A stretch of DNA of 64,000 nt from assembly GCF_000421405.1 (NCBI RefSeq), contig NZ_ATWY01000003.1, positions 62,001-126,000 on the forward strand, given 5' to 3'. Positions 9,662 to 16,948 of the stretch are shown here, piece after piece (position 1 is the first letter of the stretch; every line of letters starts with the position of its first letter). Both the position numbers and the translations under genes were made by a program. A model generated the notes under the pieces. The model did no database searches. It saw nothing but the letters and a program-made list of their open reading frames with translations, and was not told where the DNA came from. This DNA is from Butyrivibrio sp. NC2007 (GTDB taxonomy: Bacteria > Bacillota > Clostridia > Lachnospirales > Lachnospiraceae).

Positions 9662-9961
9662 TTATGCCTCCTCAACTGTCATTCTGAAGGGAAATCCCTC
9701 TTTTTTGGCTCTGGCAAGGGCTTTGTTGACCCTTGTAACAGCTATGTCATAAGGGTATCTTCCCACAACTGCCTGTCCGTTTTTGTGAACACCCAGCATT
9801 ATGGCCTCAGCACTGACGGGATCCTTATGGAAAATGTCCACAAGAACAGAAACGACAAAATCCATGGTGGTGAAATCGTCGTTTATCATGATCACGTTAT
9901 ACTGCCTGGGCTCTTTGATCCTGCTATAGGTCTTTTCCTTAGTCTGGCTTCCTGTCGCCAT
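9662..9961 (-). CDS. clpS: ATP-dependent Clp protease adaptor ClpS
   Basis: Small adaptor (99 aa) that delivers N-degron substrates to ClpA. It has the conserved NDDFTTMDFVVSVL strand-helix, the binding-pocket region with IMLGVHKNGQAVVG, and the C-terminal helix ending in EGFPFRMTVEEA. The unstructured N-terminal 20 residues fit the family. The stop codon TAA is immediately followed by the clpA start, with the clpA ribosome-binding site inside the last clpS codons. Confidence 0.96.
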   Translation of the reverse strand: MATGSQTKEKTYSRIKEPRQYNVIMINDDFTTMDFVVSVLVDIFHKDPVSAEAIMLGVHKNGQAVVGRYPYDIAVTRVNKALARAKKEGFPFRMTVEEA

Positions 9962-9996
9962 GTCTTTTCCTGCCTCCTGATGTTAAGGCGTATCAG

Positions 9997-10725
9997 TTAG
10001 TGATGGCATCCACCGTGTCCGCAAGACTCGCCTTCTGCATGCTCGTGGCCGTGGTGGTCGCAGTTAGCTTCGCTGCTGGCTTCCAGAGTTCCTGCAATAA
10101 GAGCATCAACTGCAGCATCTGTGCTTCCGCTAACGCCTGCATAGAGCTTTATTCCTGCTTCCTCAAGGGCACGCTGTGCGCCTCCGCCGATTCCGCCGCA
10201 GATAAGTGTATCAACCTTGGCGATATTAAGGATTCCTGCAAGAGCGCCACATCCTTCACCGTTTGTGCCAAGGATCTTGGAATCTACAACCTTGCCATCT
10301 TCTATATCATAAACCTTAAACTCTTCTGTTCTTCCAAAATGTCCAAAAACATTCCCTTTATCATATGTTACCGCTACTCTCATCATCTTGTCTCCTTTTT
10401 TCTTCATACTTACTTTTAATCCATTTCTCTCACTGTCAATTTCGATGTTGCCACCGGCTATACGAAGTCTCTTACCCTCCACAATAGCGCTGATCATCTT
10501 TTTCCTGGCGCTCTCATACATGGCTGTCACAGTTGTCCTCGCAACACCCATTCTCACTGCGCATGCCTCCTGATTGAGTCCCTCATGATCAAGAAGCCTT
10601 ATGGTCTCATATTCATCGAGAGAAAGCACAATGGTATCCAGCTCATCCGTGTCCGCATCTTCAGGGATAAAGCTGTAATGGTCAGGGAAATTCCAGATTT
10701 TTCTGCACTTTGTAGCTCTTGGCAT
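9997..10725 (-). CDS. DUF134 HTH regulator fused to NifX/NifB-like domain with His/Cys-rich tail
   Basis: A two-domain protein of 242 aa. Residues about 1-100 are a DUF134 domain: start MPRATKCRKIW, then the helix-turn-helix LNQEACAVRMGVARTTV. Residues about 113-215 are a dinitrogenase iron-molybdenum cofactor domain with VAVTYDKGNVFGHFGRTEEF and a GEGCGALAG / ICGGIGGGAQRALEEAGI core. The last 22 residues are rich in His and Cys (HHGHEHAEG, GHGGCHH) and could bind metal. DUF134 and NifX domains commonly occur as neighbouring genes in anaerobes; here they are one polypeptide. A near-ideal promoter flanked by two identical palindromes lies just upstream, so autoregulation is likely. The metal or cluster sensed is unknown. 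Confidence 0.88.
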   Translation of the reverse strand: MPRATKCRKIWNFPDHYSFIPEDADTDELDTIVLSLDEYETIRLLDHEGLNQEACAVRMGVARTTVTAMYESARKKMISAIVEGKRLRIAGGNIEIDSERNGLKVSMKKKGDKMMRVAVTYDKGNVFGHFGRTEEFKVYDIEDGKVVDSKILGTNGEGCGALAGILNIAKVDTLICGGIGGGAQRALEEAGIKLYAGVSGSTDAAVDALIAGTLEASSEANCDHHGHEHAEGESCGHGGCHH

Positions 10726-10748
10726 AATTTTCCTCCATTAATCTAAAT

Positions 10749-10794
10749 TGACATATGTCAGTTTGAATATACAACTCATTCTGACATATGTCAA
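10749..10794 (-). promoter_or_regulatory. Promoter and paired palindromic operators of the DUF134-NifX gene
   Basis: On the minus strand TTGACA (10789-10794), a 17-base spacer and TATATT (10766-10771) form a near-consensus sigma-A promoter. Two identical 12-bp perfect palindromes, TGACATATGTCA, sit at 10782-10793 and 10749-10760. They are 33 bp apart centre to centre (about three helical turns). One covers the -35 box and the other the expected transcription start. This is the layout of a repressor site bound by two dimers on one face. Confidence 0.8.
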
Positions 10795-10800
10795 ATATTA

Positions 10801-12036
10801 TCAACCTATCAGCGCCACCGAGAAATCATTTACGTTGGTGCCCGTAGGGCCGGTTTTGATGAGGCCGTCACAAGCATCCAATATATGATAACAATCGTTA
10901 TTCTCAAACATCTGATCAAATCTGGCAAAAGAGATCCTATCACCTTCAAAACTCTTCATTGTATCTCCGTCGACATAGCCCCCGGCTGCATCGGTAGGGC
11001 CATCGGTTCCATCGGATCCGACGCTGAAAACAGCTACATTCTCAAGCCCTGAAATCACCTTGGCTGCGCCACAGGCTATCTCCTGGTTTCGCCCGCCAAG
11101 GCCTGTTCCCTTAAGGTGTACAACCGTCTCGCCACCCAGAATATACGCAATTTTCTCGCCGTCGCATGCATGAGAATAAGTTATTTCTCCAAGGATTTTC
11201 CCAACTTCTCTGGCTTCTCCCATCGCTCTGTCTGTCAAATAGACCGTCCTGTATCCCAGTTCCTCACAGCATTTTCCGGCGGCCTTACACAGCTCTTTTA
11301 CACTACCGATCACGACGTTGGTCGCGTTGCTGATTTCCTTTGGCGTCTCAACTTCCAGGAGCTTCTCAGCCTCCTCGGAGAGCCTTATCCCATATTTCTT
11401 CACTATTTCTTTTGCCATTTCACAGGTACTGCCATCCGGTACAGTGGGCCCCGAAGCGATCATATCCAGCGGATCTCCCACAATATCCGAGAGAATTATG
11501 CTGTAAACCTTTGAAGGATCTGCAATCTCTGCAAATCGCCCTCCCTTGACTCCGGAGAGTCTTTTCCTGATGGTATTTATCTCATTTATATCTGCTCCAC
11601 AAGCTAAAAGCTGTCCTGTTATATCCTGAAGCTCTGACAGATCCACCAAAGGCTTTTCAAATAGCGCACTTCCGCCTCCTGATAAAAGAAACAGTACCGT
11701 ATCCTCGGAAGTCAGACCAGCCACCATTTCCAGCACCTTCTCGGTGGCCTTTATGCTGTTTTCATCGAGCACAGGATGTCCGGCCTCATAGCACTCTATA
11801 TCGGCAAGCTCGCCCTTAACATGCCCATACTTGGTGATCACTATGCCCTTCTCATACGAAACATGCTCCGAAGCTGCCTTCGCCATACTATAAGCCGCCT
11901 TTCCGACAGCAACAATATAGATGTTCCCTGTCAGTTCCGCATCCTCCAGCGCGCGCACCACCGCTTCTTCCGGCATAACAGCGCCAATCGCATGCTTTAT
12001 GATCTTATCCGCATCGCTTCTGAGCTTATAATTCAT
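10801..12036 (-). CDS. Glycerate 2-kinase (MOFRL family)
   Basis: Phosphorylates glycerate, linking glyoxylate/serine or sugar-acid breakdown to glycolysis. It is 411 aa, the expected length for the two-domain GckA/MOFRL type. Diagnostic pieces are AVGKAAYSMAKAA near residue 42, FLLSGGGSALFEKP near 115, ILSDIVGDPLDMIASGPTVPDG near 183, and the MOFRL C-terminal block with GGETVVHLKGTGLGGRNQE and VFSVGSDGTDGPTDAAG. It starts 14 bases after the stop of the small membrane protein gene, so it is probably transcribed from the promoter at 12467. Confidence 0.92.
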   Translation of the reverse strand: MNYKLRSDADKIIKHAIGAVMPEEAVVRALEDAELTGNIYIVAVGKAAYSMAKAASEHVSYEKGIVITKYGHVKGELADIECYEAGHPVLDENSIKATEKVLEMVAGLTSEDTVLFLLSGGGSALFEKPLVDLSELQDITGQLLACGADINEINTIRKRLSGVKGGRFAEIADPSKVYSIILSDIVGDPLDMIASGPTVPDGSTCEMAKEIVKKYGIRLSEEAEKLLEVETPKEISNATNVVIGSVKELCKAAGKCCEELGYRTVYLTDRAMGEAREVGKILGEITYSHACDGEKIAYILGGETVVHLKGTGLGGRNQEIACGAAKVISGLENVAVFSVGSDGTDGPTDAAGGYVDGDTMKSFEGDRISFARFDQMFENNDCYHILDACDGLIKTGPTGTNVNDFSVALIG

Positions 12037-12050
12037 TTCTTCCCCATCTT

Positions 12051-12419
12051 TTACTGAATCTGATCAGCAAGTTCCAAAACCTTTGCTGCCACTTTGTCTC
12101 TGTCTGCTTTTGTAACCTTTTTGTAAATAGGATACGCAGCGCCAAGCACTGCCATTCCTATGATTCCTATAATAATGCCGGGTATCAGAAAAAGCACCTC
12201 ACCCACCAGCGCCATGCTCATACCAATTCCAAGAATAAGTGTACCAAGGATACCGATAGCCATGGAGTATATCTGTCCTCTTCTCTCAGCCTGTCTGTCC
12301 AGAGCTTTGAGCTGTTCGAACTTATCCTCTTCAGGATTCTCATATTTTCTCCTGATGGCTTCAACCTCTTTTGCCTTATCAGCGCTGTAGTTGTACTCAA
12401 AAGTATTGTTTTCGTTCAT
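12051..12419 (-). CDS. Small membrane protein, unknown function
   Basis: 122 aa. A charged, probably helical N-terminal part (residues 1-48, with KAKEVEAIRRKYENPEED) is followed by two long hydrophobic segments (about 50-72 and 76-98) and a basic C-terminal tail. I do not recognise a characterised family. Its promoter carries the same pair of 11-bp-spaced GAAAC repeats as the promoter of the epimerase gene of the adjacent two-component system. It is therefore a probable target of the response regulator at 13561-14235. Confidence 0.8.
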   Translation of the reverse strand: MNENNTFEYNYSADKAKEVEAIRRKYENPEEDKFEQLKALDRQAERRGQIYSMAIGILGTLILGIGMSMALVGEVLFLIPGIIIGIIGMAVLGAAYPIYKKVTKADRDKVAAKVLELADQIQ

Positions 12420-12466
12420 TTTTATTTCCTCCGTTTATTTGTTTGTTTTTGCTTTCTATGGTCTTA

Positions 12467-12509
12467 ATTATATGGAGGAAGTATTTTTGTTTTGTTTCGC
12501 TATTGTTTC
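12467..12509 (-). promoter_or_regulatory. Regulated promoter with 11-bp direct repeats upstream of the membrane protein gene
   Basis: On the minus strand two GAAAC repeats (12505-12509 and 12494-12498) are spaced exactly 11 bp and lie 21 bp upstream of a consensus TATAAT (12467-12472). No good -35 box is present. The same repeat, spacer and -10 arrangement occurs at 15403-15445. Direct repeats at 11 bp are the usual site form for OmpR-family regulators. Confidence 0.65.
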
Positions 12510-12516
12510 TGTTTTA

Positions 12517-13554
12517 TTAAAAAGACACTGTGAAAGCAGTTCCTTTTCCAAGCTCACTTTTCACTGTGATCTCTGCTCCGCAGATGTCGATGACTCTTTT
12601 AACAAGTGCAAGGCCCAGGCCATTTCCCTTAGTAGCATGCGAGGTATCTCCCTGATAGAACTTGTCAAAAATATGCTTTCCGGTCTCCTCTGAAATACCA
12701 CAGCCGCTATCTGAAACCTCAACCCGAATATGGCCCTCAACACTGTGTGCTGTGACCTTTACTGTGCCTCCTTCATCGGTAAACTTGAATGCATTTGATA
12801 GCAGATTGTTCCAGACCAGTGATAGAAGCTCTTTATCCGCAGTTATCTGAAGGCCATCATCGATATCAGTATCGAGTTCGATGTTCTTTTTCTCCCAGAT
12901 ATCTTCAAATCCCACAATGCACTCTGCAAGCTGCTCGCCGAGATCATAGGTCGCTTTTTCCGGATAAATCTGCTGGTTTTCCAGCTTGTTAAGCTTAAGT
13001 ATATTTGTGATCAGCTCCGAAAGCCTCCCGGTCGCATCCGAAATCGCCTTTGCATATTCAAGTCTCTTTTCCTCGGAAAGGTCCTTCGCCTGAAGCATCG
13101 TGCTGTAATTTCCGATGACAGACAGCGGAGTCTTGATCTCATGGGACACATTTGACACAAAATCAGTCCTGAGAGTCTCAATGCCGGACAGTTCCTGCGC
13201 CATCTTATTGATGTTCTCTGCAATCATGTCAAACTCGTTTCTCCCCGGAATCACAGATACGTCCTCTGCTCTTGCCTTGAAGTTTCCTTTTGCAAGTTCC
13301 TCCGTGGCCGCCAGGATCTTTTTTACAGGGTTCTCTATCATAAGCTTTCTCTGTACGCCGTCTATTATGCAAAAGATGAGGCTTAAAAAGAGAATGTTAA
13401 GAAATGTCAGGATCGCGTTTTCCTGTATCTGCTCTTTCGTGAAATCAAAAGACCTGAGGAATAAATAAAAGCTACAGGTTACCACAAAACATATCAGAAC
13501 AAAAAATATGATATATCTTTTTAGCGAAAAAATGCTTCCGGTCTTCTTTTCCAT
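12517..13554 (-). CDS. Sensor histidine kinase, VanS-like
   Basis: Membrane kinase (345 aa). Two membrane segments (residues about 10-30 and 43-63) with a very short outside loop suggest it senses the membrane itself or a membrane partner. A HAMP domain (about 65-125), HisKA domain with FVSNVSHEIKTPLSVIGN (phospho-His near residue 140) and HATPase domain with WNNLLSNAFKFTD, SDSGCGISEE and GNGLGLALVK follow. It starts 6 bases downstream of its response regulator gene. Short-loop kinases of this kind often answer to cell-envelope stress or antimicrobial peptides. Confidence 0.93.
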   Translation of the reverse strand: MEKKTGSIFSLKRYIIFFVLICFVVTCSFYLFLRSFDFTKEQIQENAILTFLNILFLSLIFCIIDGVQRKLMIENPVKKILAATEELAKGNFKARAEDVSVIPGRNEFDMIAENINKMAQELSGIETLRTDFVSNVSHEIKTPLSVIGNYSTMLQAKDLSEEKRLEYAKAISDATGRLSELITNILKLNKLENQQIYPEKATYDLGEQLAECIVGFEDIWEKKNIELDTDIDDGLQITADKELLSLVWNNLLSNAFKFTDEGGTVKVTAHSVEGHIRVEVSDSGCGISEETGKHIFDKFYQGDTSHATKGNGLGLALVKRVIDICGAEITVKSELGKGTAFTVSF

Positions 13555-13560
13555 AAATCC

Positions 13561-14235
13561 TTACTCCTTAGGTACTGCCTTGTATCCCAGGCCTCTTACG
13601 GTAACAATCTCAAAATCATCACAGTCCGAAAACTTCTCCCTGAGCTTTGTCATGTAGACATCAACCGCTCTTGGCGTTGCATCGGAGTCCACATCCCAGA
13701 ATTCATCCATAAGCTGCCCTCTGGTAAAGGTCTTTTTCGGAAAAGACAACAGCTTAAATATGATGTTGAATTCCCTCTGGGTCAGGGGAATCTCCTCGCC
13801 CTTAACGGTAACGATGTGTTCATCCGTATCCATAACAAGGCTACCAATCTCAAGTCTCTTGGTATTTGCAATTCCGGCCCTGCGAAGAAGGGCGCCCACA
13901 TGAAGAGTCAGCTCTTCGAGATTTATCGGCTTTACCATATAGTCGTCAATGCCCGCCATGAAGCCTTTTTGCTTGGCTTCGAAGTCTTCCCGGGCAGTCA
14001 TGAACAGAATAGGAATATTCTCGTTGAGTCTTCTTATGGTTTCCGCAAATTCGAAGCCGTCAATCCCGGGCATCATAATGTCTGAAATGATCAGGTCAAA
14101 CGTCTTTCCGTACATCTCATCATAAGCATCCTGGGCATTAAGGCAACCAACCGTCTCATATCCTTTAGCCTTTAAATATTCGCAAACAGTTTTATTAAGA
14201 TCTGTATCATCTTCAACAATCAGTAAATTAAACAA
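13561..14235 (-). CDS. Response regulator, OmpR/VanR family
   Basis: 224 aa. Receiver domain 1-118 with acidic pair VEDD, phospho-acceptor in LIISDIMMPG (about residue 52) and Lys in MVKPINLEEL. Winged-helix domain 130-224 with PLTQREFNIIFKLLSFPKKTFTR and the C-terminal VRGLGYKAVP. The start codon is TTG (14233-14235), with AGGAGG nine bases upstream. The gene is preceded by a nested pair of inverted repeats that would enclose its ribosome-binding site. Predicted targets are the two promoters with GAAAC repeats at 12467 and 15403. Confidence 0.93.
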   Translation of the reverse strand: MFNLLIVEDDTDLNKTVCEYLKAKGYETVGCLNAQDAYDEMYGKTFDLIISDIMMPGIDGFEFAETIRRLNENIPILFMTAREDFEAKQKGFMAGIDDYMVKPINLEELTLHVGALLRRAGIANTKRLEIGSLVMDTDEHIVTVKGEEIPLTQREFNIIFKLLSFPKKTFTRGQLMDEFWDVDSDATPRAVDVYMTKLREKFSDCDDFEIVTVRGLGYKAVPKE

Positions 14236-14295
14236 ACTCTAACACCTCCTGATACGTTTTTACGATAATATCGTACCATAGAAATGTTAGAGTTT
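14234..14295 (-). promoter_or_regulatory. Nested inverted repeats around the response-regulator start
   Basis: An 11-bp perfect inverted repeat, AAACTCTAACA (14234-14244) and TGTTAGAGTTT (14285-14295), encloses a second palindrome TACGATAATATCGTA (14261-14275). In the minus-strand transcript the AGGAGG site lies between the stems and the outer stem abuts the TTG start codon. It could fold to limit translation, or the inner palindrome could be a protein site. Function is an inference. Confidence 0.5.
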
Positions 14296-14324
14296 TGTTG
14301 CTGAAATTTATCTGTATGAACTTT

Positions 14325-15338
14325 TTATGCAATCTTTCCGGCAGCCTTGAGCCATTCAACCTCATCGTGGATGGTCTCACGGTAAGATCTTGTGTGATAA
14401 CCAAGCTCCTTCTTGGCTTTTGAGGAATCAAAAGCGTTGTTTCTTGCGAGGTTATATACCGAGAATGTAGTCATAAGAGGCTTTGTTCCGCGGATCTTGC
14501 CCATGGTCTCCATCGCTCTTCCCATCAGGTTTGCTGCCCAGATTGGAAGGAACATCTTAACAGGCTTGCAACCTGACTCATCACTGACCATCTTGGAGAA
14601 ATCCCTGAAGGATACCGGCTCGTTGCCAAGGATGTAGCACTCGCCCTTTTTACCTTTATCAATAGCCGCTATAGTGCCGTCTGCCAGGTCCCTTACATCA
14701 CAGAGGTTAAAAGAGCCATCGATGCCGGCAGGCATATCTCCGTTAATGATCTTTATCAGTGTGCTTGTTGTCTCACCTACTGCAAAATCCTCAGGTCCAA
14801 GTATTCCACTGGGATGTACAACGCAAGCATTAAGCCCTCTTTTCTCAACTGCATCAAGAACTGCCTGGGTTGCAAGTGCCTTGGACTGACTGTAGCAGCC
14901 AAGTACTTCATCCTCATTGAACTCTTTTACTTCTCTAATCTTTATTCCTTTAGGCTGCTCCGGAATAGCTCCTGTTGAACTGCAGTAAACAAGCTTCTTG
15001 CACTCAGGATGCTCAAGGCAAAGATCAATGATGTTCTGTGTTCCACCTACATTTACGTCCATTACTTTCTGGTTGTATTCGGGATTTACCGAAACAATGC
15101 TTGCGATGTGAAGTACGATTGTCTCTGTATCCTTATCTACTGTGAAGAACTTCTCAAGTGACGCCTTGTCTGTAAGATCTCCCTCAACAATCTCAGCTTC
15201 CTTGGGTACGAACTTCATTGCCGGGTCATTTGGGAGAACAAAGGCTCTTACCTTGTCGCCTCTCTCAACGAGCTTTCTGCGAATTGTTCCTCCTAAAAAT
15301 CCTGCTGCGCCTGTTACTAAATATATTCTCTCTGACAT
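14325..15338 (-). CDS. NAD-dependent epimerase/dehydratase (extended SDR)
   Basis: Extended short-chain dehydrogenase (337 aa). It has the nucleotide motif VTGAAGFLGGTIRRKL near the start, an acidic DLTD for adenine contact, the catalytic Ser-Tyr-Lys pattern (VYCSSTG and YSQSKA), and a C-terminal substrate domain. It resembles dihydroflavonol reductase-like/nucleoside-sugar epimerases; the substrate cannot be told. Its regulated promoter and its position upstream of the two-component genes suggest an envelope-related sugar modification. Transcription may continue into the regulator and kinase genes. Confidence 0.88.
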   Translation of the reverse strand: MSERIYLVTGAAGFLGGTIRRKLVERGDKVRAFVLPNDPAMKFVPKEAEIVEGDLTDKASLEKFFTVDKDTETIVLHIASIVSVNPEYNQKVMDVNVGGTQNIIDLCLEHPECKKLVYCSSTGAIPEQPKGIKIREVKEFNEDEVLGCYSQSKALATQAVLDAVEKRGLNACVVHPSGILGPEDFAVGETTSTLIKIINGDMPAGIDGSFNLCDVRDLADGTIAAIDKGKKGECYILGNEPVSFRDFSKMVSDESGCKPVKMFLPIWAANLMGRAMETMGKIRGTKPLMTTFSVYNLARNNAFDSSKAKKELGYHTRSYRETIHDEVEWLKAAGKIA

Positions 15339-15402
15339 AGTTTCTTTTCCTTTCGTGTGAATTGTATTTTTAAATGTTTATGTGTTTCATTTGATGTTTC
15401 AC

Positions 15403-15445
15403 ATTTTAGGAAAAGAATATTTGTGTTTTGTTTCCTTTATGTTTC
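15403..15445 (-). promoter_or_regulatory. Regulated promoter with 11-bp direct repeats upstream of the epimerase gene
   Basis: Minus-strand GAAAC repeats at 15441-15445 and 15430-15434 (11 bp apart) lie 21 bp upstream of TAAAAT (15403-15408). The core GTTTTGTTTC (plus strand), a six-base spacer and GTTTCTGTTTTATTAAAAA are shared with the promoter at 12467-12509. The upstream part directly follows the stop codon of the GNAT gene. Confidence 0.65.
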
Positions 15446-15459
15446 TGTTTTATTAAAAA

Positions 15460-16032
15460 CTAATTCTCGCCATTAATGAGTCTGATATTTGCATCAAACA
15501 TCTTCTTTGGCAGTACTGCTCTGTAAAAAGACTGATAGGCTTCCCACATGGCACTTTGGTCTAAACTGCCACTTCCTCCGATACTAATTATGATGAAAGG
15601 CACGCCAAAGCACCTGACTCTGAGCCCGGTATCTGAGCAGCCGTTCCTGAAATAGAAAGAAACTCGCCTCTCCTGAATCTCTTCTTCCTCTGAAGACTCT
15701 GCATAAATTGGGTCTTCGACCTCTGCGATGATCATCTCAGCATCGGTGACATGGTCTCTTAGAAGCTTAAGGATATCAGCGCCTCTGCCTTTGTTTCTTT
15801 CTTCGGGATATATTGCAAGGTAATCGACAAGATATCTTTTCCCCTGCTTTACAAGAAAAGTGTAGCCCAAAAGTCCTGCGCCGTCTGATAAACCCAGGCA
15901 CTCATAGATTCCCTCGTCCAGGGCTTTGAGGATCATCTTAAGGGGTTTTAGTTCGTCTTTTGCAAAATCATGGACCATTCTCTCCTCATAAAGAGAAGCG
16001 ACCCGGTCTTTATCAAGTGTTATCAGCTCCAT
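15460..16032 (-). CDS. GNAT-family acetyltransferase
   Basis: 190 aa. The acetyl-CoA binding core is visible as LVDYLAIYPEERNKGRGADILKLL (in parts, residues about 70-92), with the R/Q-x-x-G-x-G/A loop as RNKGRG. A C-terminal extension carries conserved-looking PFIIIS and a SFYRAVLPKKMF segment. It starts 4 bases after the patatin-like gene stop, so they are co-transcribed. The acceptor substrate is unknown. Confidence 0.85.
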   Translation of the reverse strand: MELITLDKDRVASLYEERMVHDFAKDELKPLKMILKALDEGIYECLGLSDGAGLLGYTFLVKQGKRYLVDYLAIYPEERNKGRGADILKLLRDHVTDAEMIIAEVEDPIYAESSEEEEIQERRVSFYFRNGCSDTGLRVRCFGVPFIIISIGGSGSLDQSAMWEAYQSFYRAVLPKKMFDANIRLINGEN

Positions 16033-16036
16033 CCCA

Positions 16037-16942
16037 TCACCTCAGATACTTGTTCAGCGCAAAGAGACTGTTCTTGGCGTCGTTATAACCAAGCCAGTAC
16101 AGGTGACCAAGCTTGTTCATGTTGCTCTCCACACGCTTGACCGTAACATGCTCTGACGGCGCAATCACGAAGATCCTGCCCTCTTTCTCCAGCCTGTCTA
16201 TCTCGTCGCACTCCTTGTTGTAGTCTGCGCCCATGGACATCAGCTTTTTTGCAAACTCAGGATTGTCTTTGTAAAAGCGCTCAGCGTAGGTCTTCGAGGA
16301 TTCTTTCTTCCTGTAGCCCCTCTCTCTTGTCTTTATTACAACTATGTTCTCATACCCCTGCTCAATCGCCCATTTGTAGGGAATATGGCAGCTACAGCCG
16401 CCGTCAAGGCATCTCTGGCCGTCAACATCAACCATTGGCGACACGTAAGGCATTGACGCCGAGGCCTTAATTGCGCTTAAAATGTCTTTGCATTTGCCCT
16501 TCTCGAAATATACGGTTTTGCCGGTGTCACAGTCCGTAGCCACTGCTATGAATCTCCTCTGCGGGTCGTAAAACGTGGTTTCATCGAGTTTGCCTAGCTT
16601 CTCATTCGGCCTGATGGCAAAATCAATATTCAAGGGACTGTGGGCATGAAGCACAGCCTGAGCACCGATATAATCCGGGTCATGCCTGAACTCCAGGTTA
16701 CATCTGGCAGACCTTCCAATCTGTCCGGAAGCGTAGTTTAGCGCCGCCATTGCTCCGGCACTGACTCCGATCACGCACTCAAAATTCAGGCCATTCTCCA
16801 TCATGAAGTCCATAACGCCCTGATTGTACATGCCTCTGAATGCTCCGCCCTCAACAACAAGGCAGCCCTTGATAAGCTGCCCTCTTGCGTGTCCGGTCGG
16901 TATTTTATCTAAATCTTTGTAAACATTTCGTCCGTGACTCAT
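16037..16942 (-). CDS. Patatin-like phospholipase
   Basis: 301 aa acyl hydrolase of the RssA/YjjU kind. It has the oxyanion-hole Gly run VVEGGAFRGMYNQGVMD (about residues 30-46), the nucleophile elbow GVSAGA (Ser about residue 61) and the catalytic Asp in LDGG (DG dyad near 180). No signal peptide, so it acts in the cytoplasm or at the inner membrane face, cleaving acyl esters from lipids. It sits between a tocopherol-cyclase-like protein and a GNAT enzyme, with gaps of 4-6 bases. Confidence 0.9.
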   Translation of the reverse strand: MSHGRNVYKDLDKIPTGHARGQLIKGCLVVEGGAFRGMYNQGVMDFMMENGLNFECVIGVSAGAMAALNYASGQIGRSARCNLEFRHDPDYIGAQAVLHAHSPLNIDFAIRPNEKLGKLDETTFYDPQRRFIAVATDCDTGKTVYFEKGKCKDILSAIKASASMPYVSPMVDVDGQRCLDGGCSCHIPYKWAIEQGYENIVVIKTRERGYRKKESSKTYAERFYKDNPEFAKKLMSMGADYNKECDEIDRLEKEGRIFVIAPSEHVTVKRVESNMNKLGHLYWLGYNDAKNSLFALNKYLR

Positions 16943-16948
16943 GTCACC

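Noticed and set aside
11116..11514. Long frames opposite the glycerate kinase and other genes
   Set aside because: They are antisense shadows without ribosome-binding sites or recognisable motifs. The minus-strand gene is well supported.
15384..15400. Further GTTTC pair downstream of the epimerase -10 box as a regulator site
   Set aside because: Spacing is 12 rather than 11 bp and the flanks do not match the two good sites.
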